Shown here one piece after another: positions 34,606 through 46,124 of a DNA stretch of 64,000 bases; position 1 is the first letter of the stretch, and each line of letters begins with the position of its first letter. The notes under the pieces are model-generated. The model was given only the letters and a program-made list of their open reading frames with translations. It made no database searches and was not told the origin of the DNA. The stretch is from Entomortierella parvispora (lineage: Eukaryota > Mortierellomycota > Mortierellomycetes > Mortierellales > Mortierellaceae). Made by a program: the position numbers and the translations under genes. The stretch spans positions 682,001-746,000 of the forward strand of contig OY752150.1 in NCBI GenBank assembly GCA_963573315.1, in the 5' to 3' direction.

Positions 34606-37600
34606 TTTTGTAGAGTGGGAGAGAGAAAGAAAGAAAGAAAGAAAGAGGTGTGCGAATGAGGGAGGGAGGGAATGTGCGAAATGGGTGGAGGAGCAGATGG
34701 TCCTTCAGGACGATATGAGAAGAAGGCAGAGAGGGTGAGGAAGGATGGGAATATCAGGTAGTGTGACAAGAAATGAGGGGAGAAGAGTGGAGAGAGAAAA
34801 GAAGTATGGGAAGAGGGCGCTTTTTAAAAGAAATGAAACGCAGAAGACCGGTGACAGTTGGGCAATGAGATCAAAGAATGAGACCCGAAACCCGGGACAA
34901 GAAGAAAGCGAGCAGATGTCTGGTTCAACTTGTCTACCAGCCCAAGCGAAAATACCCTCAATTGGGGAAAAGCGCAAGGGTCTCTACAATACAATGCATC
35001 TCAAAATGAGGACGAACCGGAATTTCAAACCACTCCCCCGTCTTCTTTGTGTTAAAAATATGTTGGTGAAAAACGGCTACCTTTCATTCATCAGGGTACC
35101 ATGGATATCAGGAACCAGTCCCCAGTGGTGTTTCTGTGGAGACGGCGGTAGATTATTATCGATACAATGACAGTACAGTTTACAGTACCATACCCTAGTT
35201 CCAAACGAAAATTTATTGTTAAACGGCCATTCGGACACGAGCGGCACATCAAATCTTGGATGCATGTTTTCAACAAGAAGGGAACTTCTCCGATGAGGTG
35301 CATCGTCATCAATCAGCCTCCCTTACAGCGCAGGTACATGGACATGGAAGCTGCATGCATCAGAATCTCACAAATAGAACCCCGCCCATCCACACGATCT
35401 TTTTTGCACTAGCGGGTACCCGATAAAATTGACAACCCATGGGGAAGATCAAGAGCCCTGAGGATGGAGGTTTTTCTTTTTTCTTTTTTTGTGCGACGAC
35501 TAGAGTCGCGTGGGATGGGCTCGATCGATCTGGGCCATCTCTTGCAGAACTTGAGCAGCTGTGCACACCGCTTTCATCTGCAGGGGATGAAAAAGGGAAA
35601 CTGTCTGAACGAGTCCAGTCCAGTTGAATTTGGCACACGGATCTACATTTCAGTGTTCGTGACATCGGTCACCTTCCCATTTCAGGCTACATGACCTGAG
35701 ACCGCCTCAGCAGCTCAGCAGCTACTCCCTGGGTTTCAATTGGCATCTCCTTTGGCGTTGTCCAAGCCAATGTTTTCTTTCACCACATTCTGCCATGGAA
35801 CGTTCAGATGAGACTCTGGGGCAGGAGGGAAATGCAAGATCGCCTACTAGAGAACGAAGCGCGTCCATAAGGTGCAGGTAAGCAACCATGCTACACGTTC
35901 TCCTGGCACATCTCGCCTGATGGCTCTCAGCCAATCAGCGCGGTGCTTTCTTTCTTTGTTGGCGTCCATCGTTCCCGTCATGCAGCCTCTTTCTGTTTCC
36001 CTTTTTCATTTCTTGAGTGGGGCTGCGCTACTCCTGAAGGTAGCGCACAGATCATGTCTTGAAACAGGCTGGCCTAGATTCCAGTCGCCCCCTGGTGCTG
36101 TGCCCTTAAGATAAATGCGATTGCACTGTCGATCGTGAGTGAAAATTGACTGGAGTAGTGTAGCACGGACTTTAAAGAATGTCGTATGATGGGATCCGGG
36201 TTGGGTCATTGTGGGGTGCATTGGGCAAGAAAAACGGGGGAACTTGAGTCAGGCTATGGATAAATATTCAGGATACACACCAGGCGCCCCAATTAACACG
36301 CGTGGGCCAATCTTGAATCTCCTGATCTCAGAAGTTTCCTGTGGCACATGCAGCAGTAACTCGCCTTGCACTCCTTCACAGTCCCGCTAGCGTGCCATGT
36401 GCAGGACTGTGCACTATATCAAAGAAGCATTGCCTTGTCTCTAGGTCGTTTCCTGTAACATCTCTACCTCGATTCACTAACATCAGTCGCATTTGCTTGG
36501 GAGGCGATCGTCTCTGCCGGGTTGCGTTTTAAAGGCCAATGGCTCGTCATCCATCTTTCTTTTCCCCCTGTCGAGAATCAAGACAGTGGTGTTTTGCGTA
36601 AGGTGGCACAGGGGGAAGGGGCCCGAGGTTTGTTGAGTCAGATCGCCTGGTCGCGTTCAAGTCAAGTCTTAGGGTTGCATGGCGTGAGGTTCCCGATTTC
36701 AAATGAAAAATTCGACGAAACAATAGACGGAGGTGCAGTAGTAGCTTTGCCTAAGAGCTCGCCTGAGAGATTTCCGGTCCAGGGAACCAATCCTTCAGCC
36801 TGTTCCTTGAAGAAAAGTAGTGCAGCTGGTTGGGCTCAACACAATAGTAGCATTCTTATTGCGACCAAGGTTTTTATTTTTGTCGTCGAGGACGATCCCA
36901 GCAGAATTCCTGTGATATTTTGTATCTGGCTCCTGTTTTCCTCTCTCACGCGCCGTCGTTTGCCCCAGCCAAGAGTTTATGTTGCAGAGTCATGGATCTA
37001 ACCGCGTCAAGAGAAGTGGGGCGTTGTATTATACAGTACAGTAGACTAAATGGCAAGCACGGCCGTTCCAGTTGTGGAGAAGAAGGATGGACACGGTCCA
37101 GGCACAGGGGGTGAAGCAGATGGAGGGACAATGTTACATGTTTGTTACTTCAAGTCAGACACAGCAGCCACAGCGCGCGACCGTTGCCAAGGCCCCCCTT
37201 ATTTCCGCTGGGGTGTGTGGAGATGACAATGGTCTTGTCGTTCCCCTGATGCCACCACCCTCGTCCTCCACAGACGCAAGGAAGGAGGTACGAAGAAGAG
37301 AATGAAAACACAAGAAAAAAAAATAGTCTGGCCTGAGAGCAGCAGGCAGCCAGTCAGACCAGGCCGCGGATCAGGCCACACGCCAAAATCAAACTATGTG
37401 AAATTTTGAAGATCAGCCTGGCGGCTCAGGCACAGAGTGGGGTGTCAGGCCACACGTCCGTCGTCGTTCCACCTCTGTTGAAACAACAACAACAACAACA
37501 TCCAACAGCAGATCTTTGCTTGGGCGATGCATCGGACGTCTCTTCTCCATCTTTCATGCACAGATAGATTGGAGGGAGACAAATATAAAGAACGGCATGG

Positions 37601-37913
37601 CAAGGAGAAACACCTAATCGTCGTTATCCTTTTTCTCTTTTTCTCGCTCTCTTTCCCTCTCTCACCTCTTCTCCTTCCCTTTCTTTGCCGCGGCAGTCCT
37701 TCCTCTCTCCATTTGCCTTTCTCGTTCTCATTCTCACCTTCACCCTTCTTCTTCTTCTACGCCTGTCGCCGCTCTCTTCCCTTCCCTCTTGTCGACCTCG
37801 GATCTTTCATCAACAAGCAGCAAAATAAAACCGCCCACCCCCTTTCCACACATCGCTGCCACCCCTGTCCCCTTTATCTTCCCAGCCAACTTCATCACCT
37901 ACCTCACCTTCAT
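34606..37913. promoter_or_regulatory. 3.3 kb divergent upstream region (sugar transporter / INSIG)
   Basis: No gene is supported here. An AAAG repeat (about 34624-34646) lies just upstream of the transporter. From about 37630 to 37800 the sequence is strongly CT-rich, as expected for the leader of the INSIG gene. The longest open frame (36522-37001, plus strand) shows no recognisable domain. Confidence 0.5.
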
Positions 37914-39865
37914 ATGTCGGCCGAAAGCAGAGCCTTTGCGGCCATGGTCCAATCCAGCTCGGGCCTGAACAGAAAACCCTCTCTTTCGTCTCTTTCCTCT
38001 ACTTCCTCCACCCCGACGTATTCCTCCCATCCTTCGTCCGCCACTGCAATCCAACCCCGATCCGCCAGCGCTGTCGAATCGTCCTCATCCGATTCTTCTT
38101 CCAGCTTGCGGCAACTACTTTCCTATCTTCCTTTCCTCTCATCCTCGCCGTCGTCCTCACTATCCTCCCCAACTGGATCGGCACAGCGACAGCTCAAGAG
38201 TCACCATTCTTCAGAGAGTGCTTCCTGTGCAACCCAGACTTGTCTCTCCTATTGTTGCACCACCTCCTCCGGACTGAACCATCCAAACAGAAGTTCCTTG
38301 GTCTCCACCTCCTCTTCTTTGCCTTCGACACTTCCCGCCGGCTCATTCTACCTTAGGCCAAAGAATTACTACTCCAAACGCCAAAAGTTCATTTCCGGCC
38401 TCTCCATTCAGCAACAACAGCAACAACACCGTCCCACGTCTCCGACAGCGTCACTCTTCTACTCGTCGGCGTCCTCCTCCTCGTCTTCCTCCAACTCGCC
38501 GACATTCTCGGACTGTGGAAGTGACAGCGGCAAAGAAGATTCAACGGAGCTGGCAATGACCTCACTTGACAATCACCTGGATCGCGCTCTGACTCGGAAT
38601 CAGCAACAGCTGCACCGAAGAGCGGCTGCGGAAACGGCCACCAAAGTCGAAACCAACAGCGTTGAGAGCGACACCTCCAGCTCCTCTTCGTCCACCTCCG
38701 CAAAGCTGCAAATGCGCCAAGACCAAAAGGCGCGCGTGTCTGGTTCAGGAGCCGCCTCGGACGGACCTTACCTTTTTGTCTTTGACTTGGCACTGTCACT
38801 CTACTACCCAATCCGTGCCATGATCTTGTTTGTCCTCGGCTTTGTCTTCTCGCTCGTCATTGACCACCTGCAAACGCAGCATCACCTGGTAGAGTATCCA
38901 GGAAACATGACTCGGCTTTGGGATACTGCCACATGGCTTCCTCCAACCTGTGGCGCGTCTGCGGTCCTGATCGGCACCATTTACCCGCTTGGAGACTATC
39001 TTTGGTGGGGTAGACAGGTCCGGCGGAGTAGTAGCCGGGACTGGTCCGGTGTGATGAGGTAAAGAAAAGATGCCACGTTTCTGTGCATTGCTGCAACAGT
39101 ACCAGAAAGAGTCTACGTTGCACTGAGGAGAGACCTTTTTTTTAAAAACGGATCATTGAATTTCTGTGGTGTTAGATGCATGGGCGGATTTATTGGCGTA
39201 AACTACGCTGCCTCAAAACTCCCATGGACAAGCAGCTTGCAGGTTTCTTGCACACTGGCACTCATCTCGGTAGCTCTTTGGTTCCTCTTCGACAGAACTC
39301 TTCATGGATTCGTGATCTCGTTGACAGTGGCGTCCTTTGGCACGACAGTGGCCTATTTCTTGGTTCTCAATGGATATTACAGGTAAGCTGCCTGTTTGCA
39401 AAGGTCGACTTTATTTCACGGGAAGAACGAGCCGAGGGTCCGTTCCCGTTGATTCCTTTGAGCGCACAACCACCTGCAGTCCATGCATTTCCATGCATTT
39501 CCTCTCCACGAAGTGCGGAACATGACCTCGGTGTTGTCTTTTTGCATATTTTTTTTTCATGTGCTTGCGTTTGTTCATTCTGCTCCGCTTATGCTCTCTG
39601 GCCACAAGAGGACAGGAGGATTACACAAAGGAACAGGAAAACCACAGCTTGCTTTCTCCATATGTTCTAAAACTAACCTGCTTGGGCGCTCCCCTGTTTT
39701 TTTAGTTTTACGAGAGCTGACTTTTTTGGGGTCGGATCCTGGATCCCATGTATTCTGTACTCGTCCTCGGTCTGTTTCGGAAGCATTGGACGTCAACTGG
39801 ATGTGGTACCTGAATCATGGTACCATCAGAGTTCCGACAACAGCACGCACCTCAAGTCTGAATAG
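37914..39865 (+). CDS. INSIG homologue (ER sterol-sensor partner)
   Basis: Three exons (37914-39058, 39176-39382, 39706-39865) predict 503 residues. The C-terminal about 220 residues align with the INSIG fold of six helices: LFVLGFVFSLVIDHLQTQ, TATWLPPTCGASAVLIGTIYP, the junction DWSGVMRCMGGFIGVNYAASKL (compare animal INSIG W-x2-VMRC-x3-F-x-GIN), LWFLFDRTLHGF, VAYFLVLNGYY, and GSWIPCILYSSSVCFGSIGRQL. INSIG proteins bind sterols in the ER and control SCAP/SREBP export or HMG-CoA reductase stability. The N-terminal 280 residues are Ser-rich and low in complexity, far longer than in animal INSIG1/2. I chose the ATG at 37914 (MSAESRAFAAMV). The frame stays open up to 37527, but that part is translated CT-rich leader. 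Confidence 0.9.
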
Positions 39866-40220
39866 AGGAGAAGACTCGTCATGCAAAAACTGACCCTTAT
39901 AGCAAGGTCGACTACTGAAGAAGGATCGAGATCAAAAAAAATACCAGCGAGCCGTTCACGGATCTGCATGACCCTAACGATAAACGATAAACAACAGCAG
40001 CAGCAACAGCAATAGCAGCAGTAGTAGTAGCAGCAGCAGCAGCAGCAGCAGTACCACACAGATCGTGGAAGGCAAACCCTTTGTACAGTATATTAAAATC
40101 AACCAGGTTCTTCTGGGAACCAGGCGTTTTCGCAGCTCTGATTGTTTCATGGCTCTAAAGTGCGATACCAAAGAAGAGGGTATATATTTTTGAGACGGTA
40201 TTTGCACGTTTTTGCTATTT
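39866..40220. other. Convergent intergenic gap with AGC/AGT microsatellite
   Basis: Short 3' region between the INSIG gene and the next minus-strand gene. An AGC-rich microsatellite with AGT interruptions lies at about 39990-40052. No coding feature is seen. Confidence 0.7.
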
Positions 40221-42629
40221 TTACAAAGTTGGGTCATCTTCTTGCTTGTCGTCCGTCGTTTCCTCGTTATCCAACTCAACAATGATGTGATCCATAGTGT
40301 AAAGGATCCTTCGCCGTGCTATCTTTGTGAGAGGAGGGGCGAGAAGCATTGTGGCGATGCTAAACAATAGGGTCCAAAAGAGGAGCGAAAAGAGTTGAAA
40401 GGTCGTGGTCATGACAGTTCTGGCCATCAACAGACGTTGCTTCTCTTGGTCGTCTGGGTTGGTTTGATCTGTGATTGATGTTGTTGTTTGCTCGAGAAGC
40501 TCGCTCTTTTTTGGTGGCGTCAGGTCTGTGCACAATAGCTTGTAATTCTTGCCCCAAGAAGCTGCTGCTGTCGTCCATGTTGGCATGCCCGATAATGGCG
40601 TACACAACACTGCAGGGGTCGGAGCAGAGATCGGCGCTTCTGCATTCAAAGCCGCTTTCGAAAAGTATAAGATCATCGATGAGAGAAATACCCAGAAATC
40701 CTCAGGTGTCGCCTCTTTTGGAATGGTTGGTGCCCAGTGTTGATCACTATTCGCACAATAAAAAGCTCCATGCAGTTCTATATCATGTTTCCTGCCTTCG
40801 TAGCAATCCATATCGTCCTTCTGATGATCACTTCTGCTGTCAATGGAAAATCTTGATGATGCAGAGTTACGACAGGAAGCGTTGGCCGAAAGCGACAGAG
40901 GATGAGTAGGAGGAGACATGCTTTCATCAACAAGAGTGTAAGCAGACGACGACTTCGAAAAGCGGTTGCTTTGGCGTTGTGAAGACAAAGGGTCTTGACT
41001 TTCTTCACGGCTCTCTATCCCCGAAAAGAATCCTGGACTGGGCCGTTGACAGCGATCCTGAGGATGGATGTCATCATCTTCGTCCAGGAACATTGACTCT
41101 TGGACACTCATTACTCCCATCGCATCCTGTTTTTGTTGCGTTGGTAACGATTCTTCATCCTCTTGTCCATTTGAGCAGTTGCAGTCGAACGGCAAACCCT
41201 CGTCAAGAAAATACGACGATAGAGCAAAACGCAATGGTTCAGACCAACTATCCATCGATCGAGCCCGTTCATGAGCTTGCGCATCTCCCTTGGTCCATCT
41301 CGGCGTCAACGCCGTTCCCACCAACGAACTCTTGTCTGAGTCAAAAAAAGACGATCGCCGAAGCGACTGACTTAAAGGTGCCGACGCCGCGCCATGGTGC
41401 TGGGCAAGTCTTTGGTAGTAGTTCCGTTGCAGACTCATGTGGACCCATTGCTGACGTGATGCCACTGCAACCAAGTCCCTAGTAAGTCCGTCGATAGTTT
41501 CCACAGTCTGATTCAGTTCGGATTCTACGCGCTCAATAACCCGCTGGAGCTCCTCCGTGTGCTGCTTTTGCTGTTCCTGATTGTGTATTTGTTCTATTGA
41601 GCGATTTGGAGGGAAACTTGCGCAACGTCGTGGACTCTTTGAAGGAGCTAGTCGAGGCGTCCAGGATGAACTCAGATCTGATGCAGAAGTTGACTGCGCT
41701 GACAGCGACAAAGGACAGTTGTGATCAAAAGTCGTCGTTATAGTGTCTTGTTGACGGTGCTCTGAATCGTTATCACTCTCTCGTACATCGCCGACTGAAT
41801 GATGGTTCCAAAGATCGTGCACTGGATCTTCATCCTGGTTTGGTAACAGGAACATTGAAGATTCGTTTGCCTGGGCAGACTGTTGCAACTCCAGGAACAG
41901 ACTTTGCCCCTTGACCTTCCTGCTTGACCAGGATCTCCTCCTCCGAGAGCCGCCCAAGCCACTGGGGTGTGTGTTTACTGCCCAGCTCCACCTCGCAAAG
42001 TGATGCTCACCACCCTCTCCGCCTAGGTTGTCTCTGTAGAGCCCTCTCTCTCCTACTCCTTTTCCCCCTTCGGCTTCAGTACTTGATACTGGCATTGCCG
42101 GCCCAGCCGCGGAGTCCACCCTGTTGTTCTTGATATCCTTGGATTCCTTGACAAACATATTGACCAGGTCTGCGTCGCTCATTGCATCTGACTCCTCTGT
42201 GCCGTCACTGTCCAAAAACACTAGGCTTGGTCGCGCCCCCGTATTCTCTTCAGCGTCTTGTCCACCCACAGCAATCGAGGCATCTGTGAGGAGGTGGGTG
42301 AGTAATGAGCAAATCCTTGTAAAGGCGGGATCCGTGTTTATCCTGGTTGACCCATCCTTTTCTTCCTCGTCCAGAGAGCCAAGATTGCGGATGCCATGGA
42401 TCGTAGATAGGGAAGACCGTCGAGAGACTGATGCTGTTCGGCTAGAATGCCGCCACTTGCGTAGCGAAGCTTGCTGCACTGAAGACTCTGCTGGCGTGTT
42501 CGGCGGTGCTCTGTGCGCTGATAAAAGGCATCGTTGCTGATGCTGTCGCGAAGGGGTGTCTCCGTCTCCTGTGTTATTCATCATCGGATTCTCAGGTTGC
42601 CCTGTATTCGTTTGAGAGGATTCATCCAT
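40221..42629 (-). CDS. Unknown protein with coiled coil and one near-C-terminal membrane helix
   Basis: A single-exon frame of 802 residues from the ATG at 42629. I do not recognise the family. The first 330 residues are polar and Ser-rich, with one conserved-looking helix (FTRICSLLTHLLTDASIAV). A coiled-coil-like segment follows at about 355-395 (QQKQHTEELQRVIERVES and onwards). Further Ser/Asp-rich sequence precedes a helical segment EDFWVFLSSMILYFSKAALN and a hydrophobic stretch of about 23 residues (FQLFSLLFWTLLFSIATMLL). That leaves a 40-residue tail of basic then acidic residues, so a membrane protein with a long cytosolic N-terminal part is likely. It converges with the INSIG gene. Confidence 0.75.
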   Translation of the reverse strand: MDESSQTNTGQPENPMMNNTGDGDTPSRQHQQRCLLSAHRAPPNTPAESSVQQASLRKWRHSSRTASVSRRSSLSTIHGIRNLGSLDEEEKDGSTRINTDPAFTRICSLLTHLLTDASIAVGGQDAEENTGARPSLVFLDSDGTEESDAMSDADLVNMFVKESKDIKNNRVDSAAGPAMPVSSTEAEGGKGVGERGLYRDNLGGEGGEHHFARWSWAVNTHPSGLGGSRRRRSWSSRKVKGQSLFLELQQSAQANESSMFLLPNQDEDPVHDLWNHHSVGDVRESDNDSEHRQQDTITTTFDHNCPLSLSAQSTSASDLSSSWTPRLAPSKSPRRCASFPPNRSIEQIHNQEQQKQHTEELQRVIERVESELNQTVETIDGLTRDLVAVASRQQWVHMSLQRNYYQRLAQHHGAASAPLSQSLRRSSFFDSDKSSLVGTALTPRWTKGDAQAHERARSMDSWSEPLRFALSSYFLDEGLPFDCNCSNGQEDEESLPTQQKQDAMGVMSVQESMFLDEDDDIHPQDRCQRPSPGFFSGIESREESQDPLSSQRQSNRFSKSSSAYTLVDESMSPPTHPLSLSANASCRNSASSRFSIDSRSDHQKDDMDCYEGRKHDIELHGAFYCANSDQHWAPTIPKEATPEDFWVFLSSMILYFSKAALNAEAPISAPTPAVLCTPLSGMPTWTTAAASWGKNYKLLCTDLTPPKKSELLEQTTTSITDQTNPDDQEKQRLLMARTVMTTTFQLFSLLFWTLLFSIATMLLAPPLTKIARRRILYTMDHIIVELDNEETTDDKQEDDPTL

Positions 42630-43685
42630 GACTTGGACCCTAGAAGCAGGTTATTTTTGGTTAGATCCCTAGGAACAAAGAGACTTCAGAACGAATGGAA
42701 ACAATATTCTTTGACTATTTTGTTTTTCGTACTGCACTGACAAGCGGTTAGGGCACGAGCTCAAGTGGAGGAAAGGTAGCGTAGCGGTGATGAGGAGGAG
42801 GACTGGCCAGTCCAAGGGTAAAATGATTTAGACCTTGAGTGGGAGGAGTGAAGGAAGAATGAAAACAGGACAAAGAAAAAAGAGAGAAGGGAAGAGGAGT
42901 CAACAGAGCAACCTCCCGCTCTTGTACTCGTCTTACCAGTCGCACCCGGTTGTGTGTCGACAAAATAACAAAGTATTACGGAACGCCTTGTTGGACAACG
43001 GACGGCTATACCATACATACACACGCCCTTGCTATTTTGGATGATAATTAGCTGTTCTCCTTTATTTCTAACGATTGAGAAACGGGGCCAAGGGGACTTT
43101 CTAGAAAAGAGAGAAATGAGAAAGGTGGTGCCTGGGCGATCGTGCGTGGTGGGTACATGTCTCAAGGGTGTGAAGTGTCCTTCGGGCTCAGCTCTTCCCT
43201 CCCTCCCTTCTGGACTTGGATGGTCTGAAGTTTGCCCGTCCCCTGTGGTGCTGTTTTCGTACTTCCCCTATTCTTCGGCTGTGGTGAGACCGTGAAGTGA
43301 GCTGATGACCATCCACGAGTCGTTAGGGCCTCGGCCTAACTGCAAAAAGGTGTCCTTCTTCTGAGGCATCCCCATCGCTCACTGACCCACAACTAACCCC
43401 TGTCTTTCGCCATCCATCCTCTATCAGAGCCTCTTTCCTTTTACTCTCGGGCCACCATGCGCCACGTGCGGCGATCCTTTCCAGGCTCAGAAGGTGAGTA
43501 GGGTGCCAGACTTACTCGGCGCTTTTTCATTTGTTTTTTATTATGATCGGGGACGTTATATGTTGGTATGGGCTATGTTGTTCACAGAGCAAAACGTCAA
43601 AACCGCAAAAAAAAAAAAAAAAAAAAAAAAAGTGGGTATGATATCGGAACGAAAAAAGGAAGTGAAAAAGACCCCAAGATATCGT
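42630..43685. other. Intergenic with an A25 homopolymer
   Basis: No gene is seen between two minus-strand genes. An A25 run lies at 43607-43631, about 50 bases beyond the stop of the upstream gene, on the side where its transcript ends. The rest should hold the promoter of the gene ending at 40221. Confidence 0.55.
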
Positions 43686-45170
43686 TCAGTCATCGTAGTC
43701 AACTTCATAGGCCACAATCTCCTTGAACTGCAGTAGCAATTCGGGATACTTCTCCAGACAGGCATTCATCCTCCGAGTCCAAGCGTTATCGCAAGCCAGC
43801 TCTTGCCTTGAGAGCTGTAATGTCTCGCGAAAGATCAAGTAGTGATCTCGATTATCGCCGCCATGGGACATCCTCCGACCTTGTAGCTTCTCGCGTGCAT
43901 TGATAAAGAACTGTGGATAGTATTTCTCGAATGTGTCGATAGGGAAATCCTCCAAATCTCGAAACCACTTGATCTGGACTTGTTCAAGCGACGAGTCGCG
44001 ATAGCAGTACTCATCTTCGCCCCAGCACTGGACATCTGATTCTTCATAATCGCCCTCATCCAGGTCGCCCTCGGGTCCGATCCAACCTACAATTGCCTTG
44101 AATTTCTCGAGCAAGCAAGGATGGCCCAAGAGATAAGAATCAGACGCTATAGCCTGCATCCACTCCCGATCGCAGAGCTGGGATCGAGGCGAGAATATCA
44201 AAGTCTTAAACGCTTCCCGATTCGAAGTAGCGACGCTCGCAGACATGAGCCGGAAGAAGTCAGAGTGAAAGGCGGCCAGCGCCTCTAATTCAGAGGATCG
44301 ATCGATCAAAGCTACGAGCATGTCTTGGGGGGCAGGCTCGTTCAAGATGTGGTTCAGGATGATTTCTTTGGGGGCACTATTTTCAAGCGTTCTTGTTGTT
44401 GTTGTTATTGCTGTCGATGGTCCCGACTCTGTGGGGGATGATGATGCATTTGTGGTTGTGGAACTAGACAATGTTGACGCTATCGGGGCTGTGGAGTCGA
44501 TGCTGCAAGTTGGGGGTTGCTCATCGACCAGAGCATCGTTATTGTTATCGGCACAGTTTGGCTCTTGGGCCAAGTCGATCAGGGGCGTGAGGGAGACGCG
44601 GCGGAGAGCTCGTTCAGCCTGGCAAAGTGAGTCGGGTACTGTTTCACCATCCTTGTCACCGTAGTGAACATCATCCTCGCTGTGTTGGTCGTCTTCGTCT
44701 CGATCACTGCCCAAAGCATCGTCATCATTATCGTCATCATCATGACAACAACGACGGGCCGTTGGAGTCGAGTCGATTTCAAAGGTCACTGTTGGTCGAC
44801 GGCCCTGTGCACCTTTTGGCTTTGCCAAGGGAGAAGGCGCAAAGAATCGGCGGTCGACTTGATTGAGCGGTTTTATCTGCGGCTCTTGGTTGCGGTCAAA
44901 GAGAGGGTGAGCAGTTGAGAGGTGCTCGTGCGAATCTTTTCGCTTACGAAGATGAAGAATCGACGGGACTGGAGGGGGAGAGGAAGGTGAGCGCATTTCT
45001 GTGCAGTAATCATCTTCACCAGAGTCGGAGTCAAGGTCCAGAGGAGGTGTGCAGGCGTCCGTCATCATGTCCTCGTTCTCAGAGGGGTTGAGACTGAAGG
45101 CCTTGGGGCGACTTGGAGGCAGGGTCCGTTGCCCGTGCGTTTCGAGGGTGAGGCTCTGGGGTCGAGACAT
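43686..45170 (-). CDS. Unknown acidic protein with a C-terminal helical domain
   Basis: A single-exon frame of 494 residues starting at the ATG at 45170 (MSRPQSLTLETHGQ). The family is not recognised. Residues 1-260 are disordered in appearance: Pro/Ser-rich, with a KPKGAQGRRPTVTFEIDST motif and an Asp run (CHDDDDNDDDALGSDRDEDD). Residues from about 270 look folded and mostly helical (EIILNHILNEPAPQDMLVAL, AFHSDFFRLMSASVATSNRE, REWMQAIASDSYLLGHPCL), with many Trp, Tyr and Phe. The first half resembles disordered tails of nuclear proteins, but no DNA-binding motif is seen. The 5' region carries a 10-bp tandem repeat. Confidence 0.8.
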   Translation of the reverse strand: MSRPQSLTLETHGQRTLPPSRPKAFSLNPSENEDMMTDACTPPLDLDSDSGEDDYCTEMRSPSSPPPVPSILHLRKRKDSHEHLSTAHPLFDRNQEPQIKPLNQVDRRFFAPSPLAKPKGAQGRRPTVTFEIDSTPTARRCCHDDDDNDDDALGSDRDEDDQHSEDDVHYGDKDGETVPDSLCQAERALRRVSLTPLIDLAQEPNCADNNNDALVDEQPPTCSIDSTAPIASTLSSSTTTNASSSPTESGPSTAITTTTRTLENSAPKEIILNHILNEPAPQDMLVALIDRSSELEALAAFHSDFFRLMSASVATSNREAFKTLIFSPRSQLCDREWMQAIASDSYLLGHPCLLEKFKAIVGWIGPEGDLDEGDYEESDVQCWGEDEYCYRDSSLEQVQIKWFRDLEDFPIDTFEKYYPQFFINAREKLQGRRMSHGGDNRDHYLIFRETLQLSRQELACDNAWTRRMNACLEKYPELLLQFKEIVAYEVDYDD

Positions 45171-45374
45171 GTAGGATTACAATGGGTGTACGTGCGAAAA
45201 AACTTGCGAGGGAGAAAGTGAGTGAGGTAAACACGCGATGTTTGTGATGTGGAGAGCCAGCAAAAGCGGTAGCTCCGCCGAGGTGTGTGAAAGACAGAGA
45301 CAGGAAAAGAGAGGATGCAGAAGGAAGGAAAGAGATCAGTAGAACAGCAGAGAGATATGTGAAGTAAGCAACGA

Positions 45375-45414
45375 GGTCAGGAAGGGTCAGGAAGGGTCAG
45401 GAAGGGTCAGGAAG
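45375..45414. repeat. Four perfect 10-bp tandem repeats (GGTCAGGAAG)
   Basis: Four exact head-to-tail copies of GGTCAGGAAG, followed by GAAGGAAGG. They lie about 205-245 bases upstream of the start of the minus-strand gene ending at 43686, so within its promoter or leader. The 10-bp spacing matches one helical turn, so any bound factor would sit on one DNA face. Confidence 0.9.
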
Positions 45415-46124
45415 GAAGGAAGGGGTTGAAAGAAGAGAGGAGAACTTTGAGCGATTTACGCTTGTCTGTCCCTCCCCTGCCTTCTGTGTCTTTCGTTCGC
45501 GGCGGTTATCTTTCATCCTCATCATTGCCGCTCGCGGTTCTCTCTCCCCATATCGTGCTTGGATTGGCTACTGGGCTGACACCGGGTATTGGTGACTTTT
45601 GTCCTCTCTCGAATTGCTCTGCCTTTTGGACAAGCACCCAACGGCCAGTCTCGACTCTGTGCTTTGTTTCATTATTTTGATTGCTGGTGTACCTTGCGCA
45701 CAGGGTGCCCCAGAAATTTTGTTATCTTGTCCATGACCTCATGTTACGAATGAACAAGAGAGAAAAAACACGCTAAGTTCAATGCTTGTCAGCCCAGACT
45801 GGCTTTTTGTGCATATCAATCGGTCAAAGAAAAACGCATCTCCCTCCCTGCCAACTCCCCTCTTGAGTCTTGAGTGTTCCCAGCTTTCCTATTCACCGGC
45901 GCCCCTTAAAATAACCCGCTACGCCACCATACGTGAATTATCACGTTTTCTTTGCATACGTGATCAAACGAAGTCTCTGTGCGACCGCGGACTTTTTTTT
46001 ATTTTTTTTTTGTGTTGACCTTGAAAGAAAGCACAAGAGATCCTCTTCTCTGCTTGCCTCTCTTCTCCGCTCTCCATCTCCTTCCCCGTCCTCCCCTCCC
46101 CCTTCATCCTCTATTCCCTTCGCC

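Noticed and set aside
36522-37001. 159-residue plus-strand open frame between the sugar transporter and INSIG genes
   Set aside because: No conserved motif, no convincing start context and no splice partners.
37527-37913. In-frame upstream extension of the INSIG reading frame with a hydrophobic segment
   Set aside because: The hydrophobic residues come from a CT-rich tract typical of leaders. The ATG at 37914 starts normal protein sequence.
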